NCBI GenBank assembly: GCA_965369325.1
Contig: CBDUQI010000004.1
Span: 1-64,000 of the forward strand
DNA: 64,000 nt
Source: CBDUQI01 sp965369325
GTDB taxonomy: Bacteria > Pseudomonadota > Gammaproteobacteria > Steroidobacterales > JBCBZW01
Direction of reading: 5' to 3'
A program made the translations under genes and the position numbers. Within the stretch, counting starts at the first letter, position 1; each line of letters begins with the position of its first letter. The notes beneath the pieces were generated by a model. It was not told where the DNA came from. It did not search any database and saw nothing but the letters and a program-made list of their open reading frames with translations. This document shows positions 11,001 to 17,408 of the stretch, in pieces.

Positions 11001-12319
11001 GAGAGGGCGGTGAAGCCATCGGACGTGACCGCCACGGACATGACACCATCGGTGTGCCCTTCGAGTGTGGCGGAGCAGGTTTTCTGTGCGAGGTCCCAGA
11101 CTTTGACGGTGCTGTCATCGGCGCCGGAGAGGGCGGTGAGGCCATCGGACGTGACCGCCACGGACCAGACAAGAGCGGTGTGCCCTTGGAGCGTGGCAGC
11201 GCAGGTTTTCTGTGCGAGGTCCCAGACTTTGAGGGTACCGTCTTCGGCGCCGGAGAGGGCGGTGAGGCCATCGGGTGTGACCGCCACGGACCAGACATGA
11301 TCGGTGTGCCCTTCGAGCGTGGCGGCGCACGTGTTTTGTGCGAGGTCCCAGACTTTAACGGTGTCGTCCTGGGCGCCGGAGAGGGCGGTGAGGCCATCGG
11401 ACGTGATCGCTACGGCCAAGACGCTAGTGGTGTGCCCTTCGAGCGTGGCGGTGCAGGCTTTTTGTGCGAGGTCCCAGACTTTGACGGTGTTGTCACCGGC
11501 GCCGGAGAGGGCGGTGAGGCCATCAGCCGTGACCGCCACAGACCAGACAAGAGCGGTGTGCCCCTCGAGCGTGGCGGAGCAGGTTTTCTGTGCGAGGTCC
11601 CAGACTTTGACGGTGTCGTCATCGGCGCCGGAGAGGGCGGTGAGGCCATCGGGTGTGATCGCCACAGTGTTAACCTCACCGATGTGCCCTTCGAGCGCGG
11701 CCGTGCAGCGGTTAGCCTGTAGGTCGTAAACTCGTACGACGCCGTCGGCGCATCCCGTCACTGCCGTATTTCCATCGGCGGAAATCGCCACCGACCTGAC
11801 CATGTCGGTATGGCCTAAGGAAAAAGCGGCTTCAGCCAGGCGCTTCGGCGCTTCGGTTTTTGTACTTCGTGGGTGCTCACCAACGCCAGTTGCTGTCGAA
11901 TCGCCCGGACGACAGGCGTCAACGAGTCGCTGGTACGCATCGTCGCGTTCGTCCCACCAATCCACCCACGCAAAGTGCTGTAACGCTTCTCGCACGGGTG
12001 ATTGATCGAGTCGTACCGGGATGAATCGTCGTTCGGTGTTCTTTGGGTCGCGAAACAAAAACGAGCCACTTTCGTATTCCGCCCAGTCAGACTCGTCAAA
12101 GTTCTGCGACAGCAGCAGCAACAAGACCCGGGAATTCTCCAACCCTGACATGACCTTCGACGGGATAGAATCGCCTGCTTTGATCTCCCAATCGTCCAGC
12201 CACACGGCGAGCCCGTCGCCCCTCAGCCGCTCGGCCAGCCGGCGCACCGCTGGCTTGTCTTTGCTGTTGTGACTCAGAAAGACGTCCCAGGTGTATTTGG
12301 TAGAACGATCTTGTCGCAC
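8003..12319 (-). CDS. TIR - 14x WD40 - Roc GTPase - COR-like - Zn ribbon - DUF4365-like nuclease protein
   Basis: 1438 residues from a GTG start at 12319. Residues 8-135 are a TIR domain (WDVFLSHNSKDK; SQNFDESDWAEYES, with W79 and candidate catalytic Glu E83). Residues 169-756 are exactly 14 WD40 repeats of 42 residues. Residues 760-930 are a Roc/Ras-like GTPase: P-loop GESRVGKT (771-778), switch DFAGQ (835-839) and an AARTD G4-like motif (893-896). A COR-like helical/winged region follows. A zinc ribbon comes next (CTAC 1216-1219, C1244, C1249). The last 150 residues resemble DUF4365-type PD-(D/E)XK folds (GIDGEIEF at 1316-1323, LQLKSG at 1337-1342). TIRs of this kind are often NADases and ROCO proteins are GTP-regulated, so a sensor that triggers NAD+ loss and/or nucleic acid cleavage is a reasonable inference. 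It stands alone between exported-protein genes. Confidence 0.85.
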   Translation of the reverse strand: MRQDRSTKYTWDVFLSHNSKDKPAVRRLAERLRGDGLAVWLDDWEIKAGDSIPSKVMSGLENSRVLLLLLSQNFDESDWAEYESGSFLFRDPKNTERRFIPVRLDQSPVREALQHFAWVDWWDERDDAYQRLVDACRPGDSTATGVGEHPRSTKTEAPKRLAEAAFSLGHTDMVRSVAISADGNTAVTGCADGVVRVYDLQANRCTAALEGHIGEVNTVAITPDGLTALSGADDDTVKVWDLAQKTCSATLEGHTALVWSVAVTADGLTALSGAGDNTVKVWDLAQKACTATLEGHTTSVLAVAITSDGLTALSGAQDDTVKVWDLAQNTCAATLEGHTDHVWSVAVTPDGLTALSGAEDGTLKVWDLAQKTCAATLQGHTALVWSVAVTSDGLTALSGADDSTVKVWDLAQKTCSATLEGHTDGVMSVAVTSDGFTALSSDYDSTVNVWDLTQKTCSATLQGHTGEVTTVAVTPDGLTAISSAQENTVKVWDLAQKTCSATLQGHNDEVNAVAVTPDGLTAISGADDNTVKVWDLAQNTCSATLEGHGALVWSVAVTPDGLTAISGAADNTVKVWDLAQNTCAATLVGHIDSVTTVSITPDGRTALSGGRDNAVKIWDLAQNTCVATLEGHTGSVFSVAITPDALTAISGAQDNTVKVWDLTQNICSATLEGHIASVLSVAVTPDGLTALSGAADNIVRVWDLAQNTCSATFEGHTARVNSVLVTPAAPFQFVSAAENGVLRFWQEHSEDKQAASLAGTRYTNAKVLLVGESRVGKTGLAMRIATGQWEPTDSTDGHWATRLDAEHTDSGWALQLKAGKDITAEGVHREIWLWDFAGQADYRLIHQLFMDRASLVVLVFNPQSDRLFDSLGRWDHDIKRAAQGRYRKLLVAARTDVGGLRASKQGMDEFLENQGFAGYLETSAKNNIGIPELEQAMVEHIDWDKLEVIVSNEIFDQLKTAILSLRDAGNVLIRLGDLNERLRLTLSDLTFTHAELSTVVGHLAAPGLVWHLDFGDFILLQPEKINCYASAVIRTLRDADNDLGIIGEDDVEAGRLNYKGMERLAASDEQIVLQAMHQTFIKRGLCIQQKTEGGTQLVFPAFFGAERPEDPDSPPLLATYAFSGFLDDVYATLVVRLHHVSALTKHSLWKDYAQFTVASGAQVAVQLKRGKEGRGSLLVHCDPSTPEDDKVLFNRYVHEHVEDKGEKTQRTRHYVCTACGRVYKDDEETREVLAEDGEHAAVACTSRKCKAQIPLWDAVERKFASQEFKNRVRLLREASQIAIDNESRELILEGHAKAIAGEAGQIYRALSNSDHGIDGEIEFKDYSGNASGQRLYLQLKSGDAHLRNRQRDKTEVFDIRKPRWADYWIAQAYPVMLVVRTSDKRIRWFNASAYLQKKKDAGEWPVKQIIFEAEDFSPLNIIQKRRDILGPPPERIKT
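10052..11815 (-). repeat. 14 tandem 126-bp WD40-coding repeats
   Basis: Fourteen in-frame units of exactly 126 bp (42 codons) encode GH...V.SVA[VI]TPDGLTA[LI]SGA.D.TVKVWDLAQ[KN]TC.ATLE. Most units differ at only a handful of residues, mainly in the 6-7 positions after GH and just after SGA. Unit 1 and unit 14 are the most diverged caps. Fourteen equals two seven-bladed propellers. Confidence 0.95.
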
Positions 12320-12623
12320 GTTGGTTTTCTCAGTACTCAGGTAGGCAACAGCCGCTGCGATCTATCAGGCTGCGCCGCGTTGCTGGCACGCCGTCTCGAC
12401 GCCACTCTGCGTGCGGCGGGTGGTTTCGCGCCGACGCGCCACCCGTTATACCGGTGCTCGATCAAAAGGTCACCAGCAGAGTGCAGGAGGTATTTATGTC
12501 TGTTTTGTCGCTTCCTTTCTAAAAACACGGTATACGCGCACGAAATCTCGGCGCGATTCGCACAGGCGCTATACTGACCACATGATCTCAAAGAAGATCC
12601 CCATCAGGTGTGGAGCCAGCATT
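12320..12623. other. Divergent intergenic region with a tiny candidate leader ORF
   Basis: About 300 bp between the TIR-WD40 gene and the FG-GAP gene. It should hold promoters for both. On the plus strand an ideal Shine-Dalgarno AGGAGG (12485-12490) precedes ATG at 12496 and an eight-codon ORF (MSVLSLPF) ending at 12522. A TATACT (12569-12574) could be a -10 for the FG-GAP gene, but no good -35 is seen. Longer plus-strand frames here lack Shine-Dalgarno and family resemblance. Confidence 0.4.
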
Positions 12624-14771
12624 ATGAGCAAGAACATCAAACTGCCCCTTAGGTCCTCTTCAGTATCGCCGTTGCAACCCGTCGCCGCCGGCGTGCGTAA
12701 CGCACTACGCCTGCCCCTGTACGCTGCGTTGGCCGTCATGCCGGTCGGTCTGGCCCAGGCCGAGGGTTTGCCGGTGGAGTTCGATCTGCTGGATTTGTAT
12801 CGGCTTGACGCCGACGGCAGCCGCGGCACGGTGCTTGGTGGTTACTTTGAGCGCCAGATTTACACCGGCGGCGCGGTGTCCATCCTGGGCGACTTCAATG
12901 GCGACCCGTTTGACGACTTGCTCGTAAGCTCCTCGGGATACAACGTCACTCACATCATATTTGGGACCGATCAAGGGTTTCCTGCGGATATCAGTTTGAG
13001 CGGTGTTGCCAACGGCGATGGTAGTACGGGTTTTGCCCTGAGTGGCACAACTCGCTACCAGGCGCACGGCGGTGTCGGGCGCGCTGGGGACGTCAACGGT
13101 GATGGTTTGATGGATGTCATCGTGGGTGAGGCCTACAGTCCGGCCGGCCGACCGTTTGCCGGTGGCGCGGTGGTTGTTTTCGGGTCCGATCAAGGGTTCC
13201 CCGCCGATTTCGACACGGCGGCGCTCGCGCCGGCTAACGGCGGTGATGGGACGGCCGGGTTTGTGATCGCTGGCGCCAGTGCATCGGATGAGGCCGGCAC
13301 CGGTGCCGCAGCTGCGGGCGACATGAACGGCGACGGTGTGGACGATCTGGTTCTAGCAACGCGGGCCGGCACTTCGGGGGGCGGCGACCCTACAGGCGAG
13401 GTCTACGTCCTGTTCGGGCGCGAGGAGAGCTTCCCAGCGGCGGTTGACCTCGCGGATCTGCTGCCGGCCAACGGCGGTGACGGCAGCGCCGGGTTCGTGT
13501 TGAACGGGATCGCGCCCGGTGATTACGTGGGAACCAGTTACCACGAGGGTGCGGCAAGTGCGGCGGGCGATCTTAACGGTGACGGCATTGGCGACCTGAT
13601 CATGGGGGCCCGGAACGCAGATGCGGGAGCTGGTGCATACGCCGGGCAGGCATACGTTATTTTTGGTAAAGACGACGGATTCGCGCCGGTCAACGAACTT
13701 TCAGCATTGCTCCCCGCCAACCAAGGCGACGGTTCCGCGGGATTTGTGATTAATGGCGTGGCAGCGTCGGATGGGCTGGGACACACGGTAGGTGCGGCTG
13801 GCGACATCAACGGTGATGGCTTGGACGATGCGTTTGTGGGCACCCGCCGCGCCGACGGCGATCTTTACATCATTTTCGGTACCACCGATGGGTTCTTGCC
13901 AGTGATTGAGGCGGCGGACTTGTTGGCCGCCAACGGCGGCGATGGCTCGGTCGGAATGGTGATGCGTGGCGGGTTGGAGAACGGTCGCTCCAACGCCTCG
14001 GTCGCGGGTGATATGAACCGCGACGGCATCAGCGATCTGCTGGTCGGTCAACCGGGCGCGGCCCCCGGCGGGCCGGGAACGGAGCCGGGCGGCGCGGCCT
14101 ATCTGGTGTTCGGCAAGGCGGGCGGTTTCGGCGCCGAGTTCGACCTGCAGAGCCTCAGCATTGCGAATGGCGGTGACGGCAGCGAGGGCATTTCTTTCGC
14201 AGGCCCGAACGACACGAACTACTACGGCGGTACTGGCGTTGGCACTGGCGCTGCATTGAGTGGTGGCGGCGACGTTAACGGCGATGGCCTGGATGACTTG
14301 CTTATCGGCGATCAGAACTTTGAGAACTACCTTGGGCGCGAGCAAGCAGGCGTCGCCTATTTGATCTTTGGGCAGGCCGATCCCGAACCCGTCGGCGTTG
14401 AGGTACGGGGTGTGGATACGCGAGTGGTGCTTTGTCTAAACCAAGCCGATGGGCAGCGGGTGTTGGCACCGTTCCCGGGGACCGAGCTGCGAGTTGAGGT
14501 GGATTGCGAGGCCCTTGGGCTGCAGGTGGCCAGCGGAGAAGGCGTGTTGATGTACGCTGCGGCGACCGGCGTGGCGCTTCCGCAGGCGATGTTCTCCGGC
14601 ATCACGCGGGGACTCGCAACCGGCGCAACGGCCCGGTGCCGGAATCTCACTCAAGGGGGAAGCGTCTCCGTCCCGATCGGGGCGGACGGTGTATGGAACT
14701 GCTCCGCCGCCGGGTTGCCGATTGCGCCCAGCGATGAAGTGGTCGCGATCGTGTTGGGGGTCGCCGAGTAG
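12624..14771 (+). CDS. Exported FG-GAP (integrin-alpha-like) seven-bladed propeller protein
   Basis: 715 residues from ATG 12624, chosen because GGAG lies 8 nt upstream; ATG 12582 would add 14 residues. The signal peptide is long (MSKNIKLPLRSSS...AALAVMPVGLAQAEG). Seven FG-GAP blades each carry a Ca2+-loop motif of the D-x-N-x-D-x-x-x-D type (GDFNGDPFDD, GDVNGDGLMD, GDMNGDGVDD, GDLNGDGIGD, GDINGDGLDD, GDMNRDGISD, GDVNGDGLDD) followed by an IFG strand. A 110-residue Cys-containing C-terminal beta domain follows, function unknown. It is likely a secreted or surface calcium-stabilised binding protein. A second such protein lies at 27095-28978. Confidence 0.8.
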   Translation: MSKNIKLPLRSSSVSPLQPVAAGVRNALRLPLYAALAVMPVGLAQAEGLPVEFDLLDLYRLDADGSRGTVLGGYFERQIYTGGAVSILGDFNGDPFDDLLVSSSGYNVTHIIFGTDQGFPADISLSGVANGDGSTGFALSGTTRYQAHGGVGRAGDVNGDGLMDVIVGEAYSPAGRPFAGGAVVVFGSDQGFPADFDTAALAPANGGDGTAGFVIAGASASDEAGTGAAAAGDMNGDGVDDLVLATRAGTSGGGDPTGEVYVLFGREESFPAAVDLADLLPANGGDGSAGFVLNGIAPGDYVGTSYHEGAASAAGDLNGDGIGDLIMGARNADAGAGAYAGQAYVIFGKDDGFAPVNELSALLPANQGDGSAGFVINGVAASDGLGHTVGAAGDINGDGLDDAFVGTRRADGDLYIIFGTTDGFLPVIEAADLLAANGGDGSVGMVMRGGLENGRSNASVAGDMNRDGISDLLVGQPGAAPGGPGTEPGGAAYLVFGKAGGFGAEFDLQSLSIANGGDGSEGISFAGPNDTNYYGGTGVGTGAALSGGGDVNGDGLDDLLIGDQNFENYLGREQAGVAYLIFGQADPEPVGVEVRGVDTRVVLCLNQADGQRVLAPFPGTELRVEVDCEALGLQVASGEGVLMYAAATGVALPQAMFSGITRGLATGATARCRNLTQGGSVSVPIGADGVWNCSAAGLPIAPSDEVVAIVLGVAE

Positions 14772-14799
14772 GCCACAAGCACGCCACGGTGCGCCTGGA

Positions 14800-16128
14800 T
14801 TAGTCGACGACCACCCGGGTTAGGAACTGGCGGACTCGACGCAAGTAAGCGTCCGGTTTCTCCCAATACAGCATGTGGCCGACGTCGCTAAGAATGCTGA
14901 GCTGGGCATTTGGAAAAACAGCCGCGTATTCTCGGGCGACCGCCTCGCGCTTGTAGTCGCATTCGCCGCGTAAGATGAGCACCGGTGTGTGGTTGTCTCC
15001 AAGTGCGGGCCTTGGGTCGTCGGTGCGATTTTGGAGTGTTTTTGCCGTCATCCGGTTGGACCAAAATCCGTATCCGGAAGATGCGGCTTTGATGCCTTCG
15101 AGGTCGCAGACAGAGACCGGAAGATAGAACTCGTTCGCAACTTTATCAAAAAGCGACCCCAGCTCTTGTTCACCTGCAAATTTCGCCGCCGCTTTGGGAT
15201 TGATGTCTGCCAGTATTAGCGCGGCGAGCAACCGTGGCGTTTCGACCATTGCAGAGAACGCTGTGCGCTGGGTGGGCGTAAGCTGTTCATCCAGGCCGCC
15301 GTCGCCAACGTCGCGCCAGTGCGGATGGTAGATTGGGCCGGCCCCAGAGAAAACAGCGGCCACCACGTGGCCCGGGTGTTTCGCCATGTAGTTGGCACCG
15401 AGCGAAGCACCCCATGACGAACCGATCAGAATTACTTTGTTGGCACCAATTCGTTTGTAGATCGCTTCAAGATCTGCGCGGTGTCGGTCGATAGTGTACT
15501 CCGAGATATCGCTTAGTCTGGCCGAAAGGCCGCCACCAATCTGGTCATAAAAATACACGTCGTAACCGTCAGTACTCAGGCGCGAGATTACCTCCACGGT
15601 GGGTCGCAATGAAACGCTGTATCCGCCCGGGCCGCCGTGGAGAAAGACAATAGGATGCGTGCGTCGTACCCCGGTCGCCGCCACTTTGCGTACCGCGACG
15701 ACAGATCCGGTATGCAGGTCCCACAACTCAACATCACTCGGTATATCCCTGACGAATTGCTCCTCTTTGGGAATCAACGGTGTCAGGAACAGAATGTCGA
15801 ATCCGACGAGCAACGCAAGGGTCGCAACTGCGCTGGTCGCCAAAGCTGGAAGCCACCTCCTGCCGAGACCAAGATGTCTGAGCGCAAGGTGTGACACAGC
15901 GAGCATGACGAGAAAACTGACGACGGCTCCCACTGCAATGAACGTTGCGGGCGAATCAACTACTAGCGCAGCCGCCAGGCTCGCGGCGAGAAAGACCAAT
16001 GCACCCAAAGCAAACGCGAGCGTCAGGCTAATGATGGCCAACATGCGCCGGAGCCAACGGCGATGGCCGGCCACAGTAGGCACCGGTTCAGCACGGCTCC
16101 ATTCATTAGGTTTGAACATGTCGTTCAA
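14800..16128 (-). CDS. Membrane-anchored alpha/beta hydrolase, proline-iminopeptidase-like
   Basis: 442 residues. Three hydrophobic segments lie in residues 28-120, which would tether the enzyme to the inner membrane. The hydrolase domain starts near residue 135 and has HGGPGG (oxyanion-hole motif typical of prolyl iminopeptidases and epoxide-hydrolase relatives), YDQIGGGLS, the nucleophile elbow GSSWGAS with catalytic Ser, and a C-terminal LSDVGHMLYWE giving the His. The likely acid is the Asp of GECDYK. It follows the MarR gene by 6 bp in the same direction, so the regulator probably controls it. The substrate is unknown. Confidence 0.8.
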   Translation of the reverse strand: MNDMFKPNEWSRAEPVPTVAGHRRWLRRMLAIISLTLAFALGALVFLAASLAAALVVDSPATFIAVGAVVSFLVMLAVSHLALRHLGLGRRWLPALATSAVATLALLVGFDILFLTPLIPKEEQFVRDIPSDVELWDLHTGSVVAVRKVAATGVRRTHPIVFLHGGPGGYSVSLRPTVEVISRLSTDGYDVYFYDQIGGGLSARLSDISEYTIDRHRADLEAIYKRIGANKVILIGSSWGASLGANYMAKHPGHVVAAVFSGAGPIYHPHWRDVGDGGLDEQLTPTQRTAFSAMVETPRLLAALILADINPKAAAKFAGEQELGSLFDKVANEFYLPVSVCDLEGIKAASSGYGFWSNRMTAKTLQNRTDDPRPALGDNHTPVLILRGECDYKREAVAREYAAVFPNAQLSILSDVGHMLYWEKPDAYLRRVRQFLTRVVVD

Positions 16129-16134
16129 CGGTGC

Positions 16135-16620
16135 CTAATCAATCGACCGGGCCAGCATCGATTTGTGGGTGAGCGCGGTGTAGGCGGCGTCCAGGGCATC
16201 GGCGAGTTGAAGGTCGAGTTCACGGTTGAGATCTTCGAATATTCGCAATGCATCTGTGCAACGCGCCTCTATCAACCCTGACTCGCGATTTCCTTTGCGT
16301 GTCAATTGAAATACTCGCCTCCTCCCGTCGTTGGGGTCGGCTTTGCAGGACACCATAGAAAGTGTTTCCAGAAGTGCAGTGCGTTTCGCCGTTACCTGGT
16401 GTGGTTCGTTCAACGCTTTCGCTATTTGAACCAGTGACGAGGGCCCATAGTGGCGCAGGAACAAAATTGTAGATACTGATCGGACGGGCACAACGATGCC
16501 CGCCGATTGGAAAAACTCATCCCCTTGTTTGCTGATCAGCTCGGCCAGACGCTGCGCCCGCGCACCGAGGAACGCCGAACCGATTTCCAATTGTGCGTAG
16601 AACGGTGTCGTATCTGCCAT
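16135..16620 (-). CDS. MarR-family transcriptional regulator
   Basis: 161 residues. The winged-helix core (SSLVQIAKALNEPHQVTAKRTALLETLSMVS, with wing KADPNDGRRRVFQLTRKG) is typical of MarR: recognition helix then the DxRxR wing. Flanking N- and C-terminal helices form the dimer. It lies 6 bp upstream of the hydrolase gene and forms a two-gene operon with it. An inverted repeat 22-44 bp upstream of its start is a candidate autoregulatory operator. Confidence 0.85.
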   Translation of the reverse strand: MADTTPFYAQLEIGSAFLGARAQRLAELISKQGDEFFQSAGIVVPVRSVSTILFLRHYGPSSLVQIAKALNEPHQVTAKRTALLETLSMVSCKADPNDGRRRVFQLTRKGNRESGLIEARCTDALRIFEDLNRELDLQLADALDAAYTALTHKSMLARSID

Positions 16621-16641
16621 GATCTGTTTAAAGTAAAAAAA

Positions 16642-16664
16642 TAGGTAATAGATTGCGCAACCTA
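16642..16664. promoter_or_regulatory. Candidate MarR operator (inverted repeat)
   Basis: TAGGT (16642-16646) and ACCTA (16660-16664) are inverted around a 13-bp centre, which itself contains the perfect palindrome TTGCGCAA. The site is 22-44 bp upstream of the marR-type start, the usual place for autorepression. Confidence 0.4.
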
Positions 16665-16674
16665 CTACATTTAT

Positions 16675-16782
16675 GTGCTCGCATCAACTGCGCACGCCAA
16701 CCGCCGCTATCCATTGGCGCTTGCAAAGGTCGCCAAGGAATTAGGCATGCCGGTCGTGTTAACCAGCAGTGAGGAGGATTAG
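16675..16782 (+). pseudogene. Fragment of an isochorismatase-like cysteine hydrolase
   Basis: In one frame this stretch reads ...NRRYPLALAKVAKELG then MPVVLTSSEED and a stop at 16780-16782. That matches the strand-helix piece of YcaC/isochorismatase-fold hydrolases (LAK.AK.L..PVVLTTS). A GTG at 16675 could open it, but only 35 residues would result, with no catalytic Asp, Lys or Cys. It is best read as the leftover of a deleted gene. Confidence 0.45.
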
Positions 16783-16792
16783 TTTAAGGCCC

Positions 16793-16821
16793 TTGACAGT
16801 CCGTTACCTATGTACCAAGAT
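16793..16821 (+). promoter_or_regulatory. Candidate sigma70 promoter, possibly for a leaderless transcript
   Basis: A consensus -35 TTGACA (16793-16798) lies 17 bp before CAAGAT (16816-16821, 3 of 6 match). Transcription would begin close to the ATG at 16829, which has no Shine-Dalgarno. Confidence 0.3.
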
Positions 16822-16828
16822 ACCATCT

Positions 16829-17086
16829 ATGTCACGAGCGATCCAACGCGTACAAACGGGCGTGCGCATCGAAAAACGCCTGTTGAAGGTACTGAAAGCC
16901 CTTGCTGAGCAGCTAGATATCTCTCTAGGTGATCTCCTGGAAGGGATGGCGCTGCATTGTTTCGAAGGCAAGGCGCCTTTTTCCGATACTACCCTCGGCA
17001 AGATTGAGAAACTGAAAGATGTTTACGAACTCGATCTCACCGCTGAGGATAGTCACAGATTAGATGAGCAGGGTAACGATGACTGA
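16829..17086 (+). CDS. Small putative ribbon-helix-helix-like protein
   Basis: 85 residues from ATG 16829 (MSRAIQRVQTGVRIEKRLLKVLKALAEQ...). The pattern of a short basic beta strand (QTGVRIEKRLLKVL) then two helices (LAEQLDISLGDLLEGM) resembles ribbon-helix-helix DNA-binding proteins. The acidic C-terminus (AEDSHRLDEQGNDD) is probably disordered. A GTG at 16769 would extend it, but the extension shows no conserved pattern. Its stop overlaps the ATG of the next ORF. The regulatory role is inferred from fold resemblance only. Confidence 0.6.
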   Translation: MSRAIQRVQTGVRIEKRLLKVLKALAEQLDISLGDLLEGMALHCFEGKAPFSDTTLGKIEKLKDVYELDLTAEDSHRLDEQGNDD

Positions 17087-17408
17087 TTGGCTTCGGATTT
17101 GTGTAGGAGTATTTGTGATGTCTACGGCGTTAGGCGGTTGCAAACATGGTGGTGAGTTCTCCGACTTAGACCCACTGACGATTTCACGTACGGGTTCTTT
17201 TGATCTCGAGATGCTTGACGTCGTCTCAGGCGGTGCCGTACTTGGTTTGTACTTCCACTCCGATATCTTTCAAAAACCCGGTTGGCAGGATGCCGCCTGC
17301 GCAGATAATCACTTGATCGTTCGGCAGCTCGACTGGCCCGTCAACTGCGTCGATCAGCACAGAATGTTCGCTGATCGAACGGACATTGGCGCTCAGCAAT
17401 ACCCCTAG
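17079..17408 (+). pseudogene. Short lipoprotein-like ORF running antisense into the next gene
   Basis: It begins MTDWLRICVGVFVMSTALGGC, a plausible lipoprotein signal with a lipobox-like LGGC, and overlaps the previous stop. From base 17226 on it lies antisense to the end of the FeS/FAD oxidoreductase gene, so the last 60 residues are probably meaningless. I read it as the surviving 5' end of a lipoprotein gene truncated when the electron-transfer locus was joined here. A real short protein cannot be excluded. Confidence 0.35.

Noticed and set aside
9782..11722. Plus-strand open frame of 646 codons opposite the WD40 repeats
   Set aside because: It is the antisense of a 126-bp repeat whose complement happens to lack stops; it has the same periodicity, no Shine-Dalgarno and no recognisable domain, while the minus strand has clear TIR, WD40 and GTPase motifs.
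10052..11815. Regular direct repeats that could suggest a CRISPR or satellite array
   Set aside because: Units are 126 bp, in frame and encode WD40 blades; there are no short repeats with unique spacers.
15599..16138. Plus-strand open frame of 179 codons
   Set aside because: Antisense to the alpha/beta hydrolase with its GSSWGAS and HGGPGG motifs.
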